Source: CAVRXT01 sp049644285
GTDB lineage: Bacteria > Acidobacteriota > Terriglobia > Acidiferrales > UBA7541
Assembly (NCBI GenBank): GCA_049644285.1
Contig: JBARRP010000296.1
Location: forward strand, 1-64,000
Length of the DNA stretch: 64,000 nt
Direction: 5' to 3'
Every line of letters starts with the position of its first letter. Position 1 is the stretch's first letter. Below, in pieces: positions 18,926 through 27,218 of this stretch. The translations under genes and the position numbers were made by a program. A model generated the notes under the pieces. The model was not told where the DNA came from. It ran no database searches and saw only the letters and a list, made by a program, of their open reading frames with translations.

Positions 18926-18998
18926 GCATCCGGAGTGCAAAAGGCGCACTTCGTTCCGCAGACGCATCCGGAGCGCAAAAGACGCGCTCCGCTCGGCA
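18926..18998. repeat. imperfect tandem repeat, two units of about 35 bases
   Basis: Two related units start at 18926 and 18964 (GCATCCGGAG(T/C)GCAAAAG...). The second ends in CGCTCGGCATGAC, which resembles the dispersed sequence TTCGCTCGGAATGACA seen at 59867-59892. They lie in the convergent gap between E1-beta and the isomerase gene and may be dispersed repetitive DNA. No terminator is evident. Confidence 0.55.
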
Positions 18999-19044
18999 TG
19001 ACAGCCAGGCGGGAACGTGTGGCAACTATTTCGGTTGCGCAACA

Positions 19045-19893
19045 CTAGCGACGAAACTGCTCCATGGTGGTAGTGAAAGAGCGCGTCGTTAGCTCCTCGA
19101 GTGACTTTTGACGCAGCTCCTCTGATAGGACCTCAATCCCGTACGGACCGGCGTAGCCAGTCTTTTGCAGGCAATCGATGAAACTTCCTATGTCGAACTC
19201 TCCTTCCCCGCATAGTCTTCTGTGGTTGACAGTGTCTTCGTGAAGACTCCAAGGTGCTTTAAAGGTTCCGTCGTTGAGCTCGACAGCGAGCAGATACTGG
19301 GGAGGAACTCGGGCCACTTCTTCGTAAGGAATGCCCAGCTTGACGATATGCCAGAGGTCGAAGGCGATGCCGCCGTTCCTTGCGCCCGCGCCATCCACCA
19401 TGGTCAAGGCTTGCTCGAGCGTATCGATCATTGAGAAAGGCATCAGCTCGAAAACGATCCTCGTCCCATGATCCGCCCCGTCGGCACAGAGAGCGGCGAA
19501 GGACTCAATCAGCCGGGGCATCGGCGTTTTCTGGTGAAGAAAGTCACCAACCTTCACATGTCTCGCCCCGAGCGCCTCGGCCGCCGTCAGCAGCATTTTC
19601 TTCCTGATGTCGGACTGCTTTTTCTGCTCGCTGTCCAAAAACCAGTCAGTGAGAAATTCGAGCTCGAGATGTTTGATGTTATTGTCGTCGAGGATCTGCT
19701 TCATTTCTTGGAGACTTCTGCGTTCGAGAATGTGGGCGAGGTCCGCATGCCATATTCCCATGCCTTTAAAGCCGGCTTTCGCCGCGGCTTCCACTCGGTC
19801 CTTGAAGTCGAAGGGGCTATATTCTCTGTCCGTATGGGGCAGAGCCCCTCCTGCAATCGTCCAGTACGAGGCCAGCAACTCGACGTTCTTCAT
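19045..19893 (-). CDS. sugar-phosphate isomerase/epimerase-like TIM barrel
   Basis: A 282-residue protein of the AP endonuclease 2/xylose-isomerase-like TIM-barrel family. Typical features are GFKGMGIWHADLAHI early, KHLELEFLTDWFLD, a metal-ligand-type glutamate in RIVFELMPFSMID (about 145), FDLWHI near 180, a YLLAVELNDG strand near 206, and the final GYAGPYGIEVLSEELR near 252 with another ligand-type glutamate. Such enzymes isomerise or epimerise keto-sugars, inositols or hydroxypyruvate-like compounds with a divalent metal; the substrate is not predictable. It is transcribed away from the IclR gene, and the shared 270-base region carries IclR-type palindromes, so co-regulation is likely. Confidence 0.85.
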   Translation of the reverse strand: MKNVELLASYWTIAGGALPHTDREYSPFDFKDRVEAAAKAGFKGMGIWHADLAHILERRSLQEMKQILDDNNIKHLELEFLTDWFLDSEQKKQSDIRKKMLLTAAEALGARHVKVGDFLHQKTPMPRLIESFAALCADGADHGTRIVFELMPFSMIDTLEQALTMVDGAGARNGGIAFDLWHIVKLGIPYEEVARVPPQYLLAVELNDGTFKAPWSLHEDTVNHRRLCGEGEFDIGSFIDCLQKTGYAGPYGIEVLSEELRQKSLEELTTRSFTTTMEQFRR

Positions 19894-20017
19894 GATCGTT
19901 AATTCCCCGTTTGGTTTGATTTCATCCGGAACTCAACAATTGTACAGCCGGAGGTGATCGCGTTCGCGCGGGCGAAGCCGAGCACGTCGTACTGACCTGA
20001 GAATCTTTTCTTTGTTG

Positions 20018-20048
20018 TTTCATATTGTGAAATATAATTTCATATTGA
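20018..20048. promoter_or_regulatory. IclR-type palindromic operators
   Basis: Two overlapping inverted repeats lie side by side: TTTCATATTGTGAAA (20018-20032) and TGAAATATAATTTCA (20028-20042). TTTCATATTG also recurs as a direct repeat (20018 and 20038). The second palindrome closely follows the known E. coli IclR consensus TGGAAATNATTTCCA. The site adjoins the -35 box of the IclR gene promoter, a position suited to autorepression and to control of the divergent isomerase gene. Binding is an inference. Confidence 0.7.
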
Positions 20049-20072
20049 CATTGGCTGGATTCTATCTACAAT
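20045..20072 (+). promoter_or_regulatory. sigma70-type promoter of the IclR gene
   Basis: A perfect -35 box TTGACA (20045-20050) and a -10 box TACAAT (20067-20072) are separated by 16 bases. The region is AT-rich in GC-rich surroundings. Transcription would start near 20079, leaving a leader of about 90 bases before the IclR gene. The operator palindromes overlap its upstream edge. Confidence 0.7.
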
Positions 20073-20171
20073 GCCGCCAGATCTGGCGAAGGACACTTGA
20101 ACCTGGCTGGAACGCCGCTGCGCGGACCTCGCTAGAGAGAGAAACAACGACCGAGTCGCGGAGGATTGGCT

Positions 20172-21038
20172 TTGGCACTGATTCCCATCGCGAAAAGGAA
20201 GCGGCTCCAGAAGAGAAGAAACGGTGGACTCGGCGCCAGCAAGTCCCTACAGAAAGCACTCCGCATTCTTCTCCACTTGGGGCAGCACGGCCCCGAGCTG
20301 GGCGTCACGCAGGTTGCCTCCGCGTTGAGTCTGAACAAGACCACCGTCCACCGGCTGTTGAACGCAATGGAGAATTTCGAGCTGATCGAGAAGAACCCGG
20401 ATAGCGAAAGATACCGGCTGGGACTGAAACTGCACGATCTGGGAACGAAGGCGATCGAGTCTCGAACGCTCCGAACCGAAGCGCACCGCTTCCTAGCGGA
20501 GATGTCCCGGCGCTCGAACGAAGCCGTAAGTCTTGCCGTGCCGGGGCGTGGCGGGGTGATCTGCCTGGACCGGCTCGACTCGCGCGAGACGATCATCAGC
20601 GTGCGCACGGTTGTCGGAGCGCGATTCCCGGCGCACTGCACGGCAGTGGGCAAGGCAGTGCTGGCGTACCTGCCGGAGGAGGAAGTCGACGCGATCCTGA
20701 AAAGCAGCGGACTCACCCGGTTCACGCCGTTCACAATCGTGCGGGTGTCCGACCTTAAGGAAAACCTGCAGCAAATCCGTGAGCGAGAATATGCCCTCGA
20801 CAAGCAAGAGCTCGAGCGAGGATTAAGCGGCGTGGCGGCTCCCGTCCTGACGCGGGAGGGCCAGTTCATTGCCGCCATCGGGATTGCGGGTCCGACGCCG
20901 CGGTTTCAGGGAAAAGAGCTGGCGCGACGAATTGCGCTCGCCAAGGAGACGGCAGCAAAGATTTCGGCGAGCGTCGGCGACCGCGCATCCTGGTTTGAAG
21001 AGCGTCGCTCCGGCGTGCCGCTGCCGAGTGGGCTCTGA
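20172..21038 (+). CDS. IclR-family transcriptional regulator
   Basis: A 288-residue regulator. The winged helix-turn-helix lies at about 22-80 (SLQKALRILLHLGQHGPELG, then VASALSLNKTTVHRLLNAME). The effector-binding IclR_C domain at about 90-265 includes AHCTAVGKAVLAYLPEEEV and the closing GVAAPVLTREGQFIAAIGIAGP. IclR proteins bind small organic acids or aromatics and often control neighbouring catabolic genes. Start codons are TTG; 20172 is preferred because GGAGG (20160-20164) lies seven bases upstream, while the TTG at 20166 is too close. It is the first gene of a seven-gene plus-strand run extending to the MetF-MetV fusion, and the promoter before it carries IclR-like operators. Confidence 0.92.
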   Translation: MALIPIAKRKRLQKRRNGGLGASKSLQKALRILLHLGQHGPELGVTQVASALSLNKTTVHRLLNAMENFELIEKNPDSERYRLGLKLHDLGTKAIESRTLRTEAHRFLAEMSRRSNEAVSLAVPGRGGVICLDRLDSRETIISVRTVVGARFPAHCTAVGKAVLAYLPEEEVDAILKSSGLTRFTPFTIVRVSDLKENLQQIREREYALDKQELERGLSGVAAPVLTREGQFIAAIGIAGPTPRFQGKELARRIALAKETAAKISASVGDRASWFEERRSGVPLPSGL

Positions 21039-21066
21039 GGTCTATTCAACGAAGGAGGACAAAGCG

Positions 21067-22167
21067 ATGCCCGCCCAATACCGAGCCGACCACGTGGGGA
21101 GTTTCCTTCGACCGCCCGAACTGCTCGAAGCGCGTCACGCCGGAGCAGCCGATCCGGAGCGCCTGCGCGCTATCGAGGACCGTCACATCCTGCGTATCCT
21201 CGCCAAGCAGAAGGAGCTGGGCTTTGAAGTTTTCACTGACGGCGAGCTGCGCCGCCGAAACTTTATGAGCGACTTCGTCGATGCCGTCGAGGGCTTCGAT
21301 TTGAGCGACACGGTGGGGCGCACTTGGAAAGCCGGCGAGGCAAAGGCCACCCCGGTAAGCCGGGTGACGGGAGTTGTTACCGCAAAGCTTCGCGCCTTGC
21401 GGCCCTTGACGGGGCACGAGCTATCGTTTCTGAAGGCAAACAGCTCGGGCGCCATCAAAATGACACTGCCAAGCGCCACGCAGTTTCCCGCCATCTCGTT
21501 CAAGCTCGGCGTCACCGACAAAGTATACGAGAACCATTCCGCGCTGCTGTGGGACATCGTCGAGATCATGAAGACGGAGCTCGCGAGGCTCTCGGCCGAA
21601 GGCGTGAAATACATCCAGATCGACGCGCCGCGATACAGCTACTACCTGGATCCAAAGTGGCGCGAGTGGATCCGCAAGGAGATGAAGGTTGATCCGGACG
21701 CGCTGCTCGATGATTCCATCCGGGCGGACAATGCGTGCTTTGAAGCGGCGCGCCGCCCCGGCGTGACACTCGCCATGCACCTTTGCCGCGGCAACAATCG
21801 CAGCCACTGGTACGCCGAGGGCGGCTACGATGCGATCGCCGAGAAGCTGTTCACGACCATGGCTGTGGATCGCTTCCTCCTGGAATACGACGATCAGCGC
21901 TCGGGGACGTTTGAGCCTCTGCGCTTCATCCCCAAAAACAAGACGGTCGTGCTTGGGCTGGTCAGCTCGAAGCGGCCGCAGCTTGAAAGCAGCGACGAGC
22001 TCGTCCAGCGAATCAAGGAAGCCTCCCGTTATTTTCCCGCTGAAAATCTTGCGCTGAGCCCGCAGTGCGGCTTCGCCTCGACAATGGAAGGAAACTTGCT
22101 GAGCGAAGAGGAGCAATGGGCCAAGCTGCGGGTTGTGGCGGAGACGGCGCGTCGCGTCTGGAACTGA
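21067..22167 (+). CDS. MetE C-terminal-domain-like methyltransferase, paralogue 1
   Basis: A 366-residue TIM-barrel protein related to the catalytic C-terminal domain of cobalamin-independent methionine synthase, without the N-terminal half of MetE. The zinc ligands expected for thiol activation are present: His and Cys in TLAMHLCRGNN (about 235-245), an acidic residue in FLLEYDD, and Cys in LSPQCGFAS near 340. The N-terminus YRADHVGSFLRPPELLEAR is typical of the cobalamin-independent methionine synthase II subgroup, whose substrates are mostly unknown; relatives include epoxyalkane:CoM transferase. It begins 28 bases after the IclR gene with a strong GAAGGAGG. The paralogue at 34317 is very similar, and the one at 27219 is more distant. 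Confidence 0.85.
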   Translation: MPAQYRADHVGSFLRPPELLEARHAGAADPERLRAIEDRHILRILAKQKELGFEVFTDGELRRRNFMSDFVDAVEGFDLSDTVGRTWKAGEAKATPVSRVTGVVTAKLRALRPLTGHELSFLKANSSGAIKMTLPSATQFPAISFKLGVTDKVYENHSALLWDIVEIMKTELARLSAEGVKYIQIDAPRYSYYLDPKWREWIRKEMKVDPDALLDDSIRADNACFEAARRPGVTLAMHLCRGNNRSHWYAEGGYDAIAEKLFTTMAVDRFLLEYDDQRSGTFEPLRFIPKNKTVVLGLVSSKRPQLESSDELVQRIKEASRYFPAENLALSPQCGFASTMEGNLLSEEEQWAKLRVVAETARRVWN

Positions 22168-22340
22168 GCAGCCCTGAGGCCATCGAGAGCTCCTCGGCGC
22201 TCTCGAAAGTTAGGGTCTTGCGAAGGCAAAGTTCGTCTCATGGCGGCATTTTCGGCGAATCGCGGTGGTCGCGAGGTCCATGAAGCACCTGGGTGAGACT
22301 GCGTGTGGCGATCGCTTTCGGCGAGAAAAGGCCGTAGCAG

Positions 22341-23909
22341 ATGCGGGCGATCGACTATTTCGATAAAGGCGCTGACGCGTATCCCGAGCGGACAGCAATC
22401 ATCGACGGCGGGACTCGCTACTCCTATTGCGAAATGCGCGAGTTCACGCGCCGAATTGCTTGCGCGATGTGGGCCAGCGGCCTGCGCGGCGAGGAGCGCG
22501 CCGCGATTTACTCGCCGAACGACGCGCGCGTTCTGTTTTGCATGCTGGGCCTTTTGCGCGCGGGCGCTGTCTGGGTTCCCATCAACTCCCGGAATGCGCC
22601 GGACGCCAACATTCAATACATGAATTACGTGGAGGTGTCCTGGCTCTTTTACCATAGCAGCTACCAGGATGAGGTTCAGGAGCTCAAGGAGCGCGTCCCG
22701 ACGCTACGCCACTGTGTCTGCATCGACGCCGAGGGCGGCCCCAATCCTTCACTCGACAAGTTCATGGACGGTGGCGGGGCTGCCGATGAAATCGACTGGG
22801 GCGATCCGTACGGAAATCCCGAGCGCCTGATGGGCCTCGTCCCGACGGGCGGCACCACCGGGCCGGCAAAAGGGGTCATGGTGACGGATCTCGCCTGGGG
22901 AACGATGGCAGAGATGGCAAGCCACTACTGGGCGGGTGATGCCACCGACCGTGTCTGCCTGACTAGTGCGCCGCTCTCGCATGCCGCGGGTGTTGTGGCC
23001 TTCGCGATGACGTCGCTCGGCGCCACCAACGTTGTCATGCCGGGGTTCGATGCGCTTGAAGTTCTGCGGAACATCGAGCGGTTCCACGTCACGCATATGT
23101 TCCTGCCTCCGACTGCGCTGTATGCGTTGCTTGCGCACCCGCAGCTCGGCAATTTTGACTATTCGAGTTTGCGGGTCTTCTTGCTGGTGGCTTCGCCGGT
23201 CTCTCCCGACAAACTCAAGAAGGCCGTCGAAGTTTTCGGCCCGTGCATGTGCCAGTGCTACGGCCAGACGGAAGCGCCGATGCTGCTGACCTGGCTGGAT
23301 CAAAAGACGATCGCAGCGGCTGCAGCGGGGGATCATCCTGAGCGGCTAAGAAGCTGCGGCAAGCCCACGTCTGCGGTGAGTCTTGCTTTGATGGATGACA
23401 GCGGGCGCATCCTTCCTCCGAATACACCCGGCGAAATCGTCGCTCGTGGATCCCTTGTCACGCCCGGCTACTACAAACTGCCCGAGGCAACCGCCGAGAT
23501 ACGTTCCCATGGCTGGCATCATACGGGTGACGTCGGCTACAGGGACGAAGACGGTTACTTCTATATCGTTGACCGCAAGAAAGACATGATTATCACCGGC
23601 GGCTTCAACGTTTATTGCACGGAAGTGGAGGCCGGCGTCATGGAGCTTCCGCAAGTTCGCGAATGCGCGGTCATCGGCGTGCCACATGAGAAATGGGGCG
23701 AAGCAGTGAAGGCCATCGTTGTGCTTCGAGAGGGCGAATCGTTGACAGAGACGGCGATCATCGCGCACTGCAAGGCCAAGCTCGGTGCAGTGAAGGCGCC
23801 AAAGTCGGTCGAATTCCATTCCGAAATTCCGAAGACACCGGCCGGAAAGACCGACAAGAAAGCGCTCCGCCAACCATTCTGGGCAGGTCGGGATCGGAGC
23901 GTCCATTGA
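22341..23909 (+). CDS. AMP-forming acyl-CoA synthetase
   Basis: A 522-residue ANL-superfamily enzyme that activates a carboxylic acid as acyl-AMP and then as CoA thioester. The P-loop motif reads PTGGTTGPAKGVMVT (about 173-187), a slight variant of TSGTTGxPKG. CQCYGQTEAPM is the A5 block, HTGDVGYRDEDGYFYIVDRKKD the A7/A8 hinge, and TPAGKTDKKALR near the end carries the A10 lysine. The substrate (fatty, aryl or short acid) is not readable. The 173-base gap before it holds no gene. Its place between a MetE-like protein and a quinoprotein suggests that it activates an acid formed in the same pathway, with the thiolase and thioesterase at 35.8-37.5 kb acting later. Confidence 0.9.
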   Translation: MRAIDYFDKGADAYPERTAIIDGGTRYSYCEMREFTRRIACAMWASGLRGEERAAIYSPNDARVLFCMLGLLRAGAVWVPINSRNAPDANIQYMNYVEVSWLFYHSSYQDEVQELKERVPTLRHCVCIDAEGGPNPSLDKFMDGGGAADEIDWGDPYGNPERLMGLVPTGGTTGPAKGVMVTDLAWGTMAEMASHYWAGDATDRVCLTSAPLSHAAGVVAFAMTSLGATNVVMPGFDALEVLRNIERFHVTHMFLPPTALYALLAHPQLGNFDYSSLRVFLLVASPVSPDKLKKAVEVFGPCMCQCYGQTEAPMLLTWLDQKTIAAAAAGDHPERLRSCGKPTSAVSLALMDDSGRILPPNTPGEIVARGSLVTPGYYKLPEATAEIRSHGWHHTGDVGYRDEDGYFYIVDRKKDMIITGGFNVYCTEVEAGVMELPQVRECAVIGVPHEKWGEAVKAIVVLREGESLTETAIIAHCKAKLGAVKAPKSVEFHSEIPKTPAGKTDKKALRQPFWAGRDRSVH

Positions 23910-24018
23910 AGAGAATCGAGCAGTGAACGACCTGGCTGCGCAGCAGTAAGAATCCTTGAATCGGTCATCTGGCGGGAGGAAACCGAGGCCGAGCGGAATA
24001 CAGCCGAAGGAGAACAAC

Positions 24019-25626
24019 ATGCGAACTCGATGTCTTTGCGTGGCTGTGGCCGTCACGGCTCTTGCGTTTTCCTCTGGCGTATCGGGCCAAGGCGGCCCCA
24101 CGCAGCAGGAACTCAACAGTGCAGCGCGCGACACGGAAAACTGGCTGCATCCCAACCACGACTATGCGGGTTCGCGCTTTGTCGATCTGAAGCAGATCAC
24201 GGCCGGCAACGTGGGTTCGCTACGTCCGGTTTGTATGTATCAAAGCAAAGAACGGGTGCCGGCACAGACCAATCCCATCGTGTACAACGGCGTGATGTAT
24301 ATCACTACGATGCAACACACGGTGGCGCTCGACGCCACGACCTGCCGGATGCGCTGGGAACACCATTGGGAGGCGAAGGGCAAGGAACCTTTTCGTACAA
24401 ATCGCGGCGCAGCGATCAAGGACGGAAAGATCGTGCGCGGCACCGCCGACGGTTATCTGATCGCTCTGAGTGCTCAGACAGGCGAACTGCTTTGGAGCCG
24501 GCAGATCGCGGACCCAGGCCAAGGATACTTTTTCAGCATGCCGCCGCTAGTCTACGAAGACCTGGTCGTCATTGGGACGGCTGGATCAGAGTGGGCAGCG
24601 AAAGGATGGGTCGGCGCGTTCCGGCTCGAAAATGGCGAGCCGGTCTGGAAGTTCAATACGGTTCCTGATCCTGGAGCACCTGGGTCCGAGACGTGGGGAA
24701 AGGATCCGGAAGTGCTCAAGCATGGCGGCGGAAGCGTGTGGACGCCGTTTTCATTCGATACGGAGAAAGGCTGGGTGTATGTGCCGGTGGGCAATCCCGC
24801 GCCTGATTTCTATGATGACGTGCGCCCAGGAGCGAACCTCTATACCAGTTCGCTCGTCGCCTTGGATGCGCGCACCGGCCAGCTCCAGTGGTATTACCAG
24901 ACCGTGCCACACGATATTCACGACTGGGATCTGCCACAAGTGAGTCCTGTTTTCCGCACTAGTGTGAAGGGCAAGACGCGAAACGTCGTCGCTGCATCGG
25001 GAAAAGACGGCTTGCTCCGGCTTCTTGATCGCGACACGCATGAAGTTCTCTACAGCGCGCCCTTCACGAGACAGGAAAACGTGGATGTTCCTTTGGGTGA
25101 TGCCGTTCGCGTCTGTCCCGGCGCTCTCGGGGGCGCAGGGTGGAACGGGCCTGCGTACGACCCCACTACGAACACTCTGTTTGAGCCTTCGAACGATTGG
25201 TGCAACGTCATCCAGAAGGATAAACAACCGCCGCGATTCGACCAGGGGCTCTATTTGGGGGGCCTGCCCAAACTCGACCCTTGGGAGAAAGCTATCGGCC
25301 GGCTCACGGCGTTCGACGCCTCCACGGGGAAAGAGCGCTGGCGCTATGCCTCCTCGAAACCGATGCTGGCGGGCGTCACGGCAACGTCTGCGGGACTGAT
25401 CTTCACCGGCGAGGTTACAGGCGATTTCATGACGCTGGACGGGGCAACCGGCAAAGTGCTCTATCGGTTCAACACGGGCGGGCCCGTGGCTGGCGGCGTA
25501 ATTGCTTACGAAGTTCGCGGCAAGCAATATGTGGCAGTGGTGTCAGGGTTCGTCTCGGACTTCTTCGCGCTGAATGGGACCGACCAAGGTGGAACTCCAA
25601 CGGTCATTCTTTTCTCGCTGCGATAG
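24019..25626 (+). CDS. exported PQQ-type quinoprotein dehydrogenase
   Basis: A 535-residue protein with a signal peptide (cleavage after GVSGQ, about residue 22) and the eight-bladed beta-propeller of PQQ alcohol dehydrogenases. Blade motifs such as ALDATTCRMRWEH, ALSAQTGELLW, FRLENGEPVWKF and ALDARTGQLQWYYQ are W-docking repeats. GTAGSEWAAKGWVGAF holds the glutamate at the usual Ca/PQQ ligand position, and VPHDIHDWDLPQ the aspartate of the active-site DxD region. The adjacent Cys pair of methanol dehydrogenase is absent, as in some relatives, and there is no fused haem domain, so an external cytochrome must take electrons. ATG 24019 follows AAGGAG. It probably oxidises an alcohol or aldehyde in the periplasm. 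No PQQ-synthesis genes are in the window. Confidence 0.85.
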   Translation: MRTRCLCVAVAVTALAFSSGVSGQGGPTQQELNSAARDTENWLHPNHDYAGSRFVDLKQITAGNVGSLRPVCMYQSKERVPAQTNPIVYNGVMYITTMQHTVALDATTCRMRWEHHWEAKGKEPFRTNRGAAIKDGKIVRGTADGYLIALSAQTGELLWSRQIADPGQGYFFSMPPLVYEDLVVIGTAGSEWAAKGWVGAFRLENGEPVWKFNTVPDPGAPGSETWGKDPEVLKHGGGSVWTPFSFDTEKGWVYVPVGNPAPDFYDDVRPGANLYTSSLVALDARTGQLQWYYQTVPHDIHDWDLPQVSPVFRTSVKGKTRNVVAASGKDGLLRLLDRDTHEVLYSAPFTRQENVDVPLGDAVRVCPGALGGAGWNGPAYDPTTNTLFEPSNDWCNVIQKDKQPPRFDQGLYLGGLPKLDPWEKAIGRLTAFDASTGKERWRYASSKPMLAGVTATSAGLIFTGEVTGDFMTLDGATGKVLYRFNTGGPVAGGVIAYEVRGKQYVAVVSGFVSDFFALNGTDQGGTPTVILFSLR

Positions 25627-25761
25627 CCGCGCGACGGGAGTTCTTGCAGCGAGTTGAAGCTGCGCCAGAGTTGCGCTGCTCGCTGGGCGGCGAATATCGA
25701 ACCGTTGTTAGAAGTAAACGTCAGAGAACATTCGTAGCGGAGTGATCCGGTCAGCGGAACC

Positions 25762-27213
25762 ATGATCCTGCAACTTAACCACCTCCAGCGGAATCACGCC
25801 GCATCAAGCGCTCAGGACGTGATTGGGGCGCTGTATTCCCTTCTGGAGGAGGGCCGCTTAGAGCAGAGCCAATTTGCGCATCTTCGGGTCCATCTGGATT
25901 GGATCCAGTATCGTCAAAATTTTCGCGACGCAGTAACGGTCACGAGAGAGCCGAGCGAGCACGGTGAGATCCATCCCCCCATTGAAATGCACGTTGACAC
26001 GCGGCAACTCGTCCCCGATTCCCTGCGGGAAGATATCTTGCGAGCGATGATCCGCGCCAACCCTGAGCCCGAAGGAGTTGAGGACCGGTTATTCCTGGAG
26101 GATTTCAAAACGTTTCGCTCCAGCCTGGTGTGGGATTTCAACCGGCTCTACTGGCACCGGCTGCCCGACTGGGAAGAAGCCACCGGCCGAAGTTACGAGC
26201 AGGCCCTCCCGGGTGGAAAATCCGACGCGAATCATCCCGAAGCCGTGGCGGATTGTGTCGCGGATTTCTGGACTTTGTTGAGGGATCTGGAAAACAAGAA
26301 TCGGTTGGCTCCTGAGATCTTTGCTCTGGAAATCGGCGTGGGGATGGGGGTCCGGTCGCGCATCTGGCTCGACCGATTTCGCGCGCTCGATCAGGAACGC
26401 GGGACCAACTATTACCCGCGCTTGAAGTTTCTTCTCGGCGACTATTCGCTTTCCACTCTCGAGCGGTCGAGACCGGCCGTTCGGGAGCACCTCGATCTTT
26501 GCAGCTTCATCGTCCTGGACGCCATCGATCCCACAAAAACGCTCTCCTTTCTTCGCCACAAGCTTCTTCATATCCACTTGACCAATGTGTACGACAATCT
26601 CCCTGACGAAGAATTCGCGCGCCGGGACGGCCGGCTTCATCTTGTCCAGGTCCGCGCCTACATCCCCAGCGGCGAGTCAGTGCGCATTGCCAAGGCCTTT
26701 GAGCTGCCGGCCGGTGAAATGAGCCGCACCGTGAACCGCTTGCTCGAAAGCGGGCCCGATTATTTCTCCGACCATTCTCGCGGTGTCGCTTTTTGGCAGG
26801 AGATCTGGAAGGCCCTGCGCCTGGAAGAACGAGTGGTGAGTCTCGAAGACCTGCCGGACGTCTCGCTTCCCGCGGGGCTGGATCCATCCCATCTGGAAGA
26901 TGTTCTGCAGGAAGCCCCGGCTGATTTCCGGTTTCATTTGAGCTCGGGCGCACTCGAAAGTTTTCGCAGCACGCTTCCGCTGCTTCACCCTCGCGGCTTT
27001 CTTCAAGTGCAGGATATTTTCGTCACCGACCTCAATGAATACCTCCTGGGATTTCACGGCCCGGGGAAGCTGGATGGTTCCATCGTGAACTGGGTCAATG
27101 GTGTGCTGCTGCGAGAGGTGGGGGAACGGGCCGGCTATGACGTGCACTTCGCGCCCTTTCGCTATCGGCAAGGATCGCGCACGTCAATCCTATACACGAC
27201 GCAACGGGAGTAA
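25762..27213 (+). CDS. SAM-dependent methyltransferase-like protein
   Basis: A 483-residue protein with a class I methyltransferase fold in its middle. Residues about 188-202 (EIFALEIGVGMGVRSRIW) match the glycine-rich SAM motif I, LKFLLGDYSLSTLERSRP motif II, and LLHIHLTNVYDNLPDEEFAR the motif IV region. The arrangement recalls MidA/NDUFAF7-type arginine methyltransferases, but I cannot place it firmly. The first 180 residues, rich in Trp and acidic residues, and the last 60 have no recognised motif. It ends five bases before core-MetE 2, so the two and the MetF-MetV gene are surely one transcript. That context suggests it produces or consumes a methyl group feeding the folate-thiol relay. 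Confidence 0.65.
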   Translation: MILQLNHLQRNHAASSAQDVIGALYSLLEEGRLEQSQFAHLRVHLDWIQYRQNFRDAVTVTREPSEHGEIHPPIEMHVDTRQLVPDSLREDILRAMIRANPEPEGVEDRLFLEDFKTFRSSLVWDFNRLYWHRLPDWEEATGRSYEQALPGGKSDANHPEAVADCVADFWTLLRDLENKNRLAPEIFALEIGVGMGVRSRIWLDRFRALDQERGTNYYPRLKFLLGDYSLSTLERSRPAVREHLDLCSFIVLDAIDPTKTLSFLRHKLLHIHLTNVYDNLPDEEFARRDGRLHLVQVRAYIPSGESVRIAKAFELPAGEMSRTVNRLLESGPDYFSDHSRGVAFWQEIWKALRLEERVVSLEDLPDVSLPAGLDPSHLEDVLQEAPADFRFHLSSGALESFRSTLPLLHPRGFLQVQDIFVTDLNEYLLGFHGPGKLDGSIVNWVNGVLLREVGERAGYDVHFAPFRYRQGSRTSILYTTQRE

Positions 27214-27218
27214 CGCTG

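Noticed and set aside
18926..18998. CRISPR-like array.
   Set aside because: Only two imperfect units without spacer-like variable segments and no cas genes in the window.
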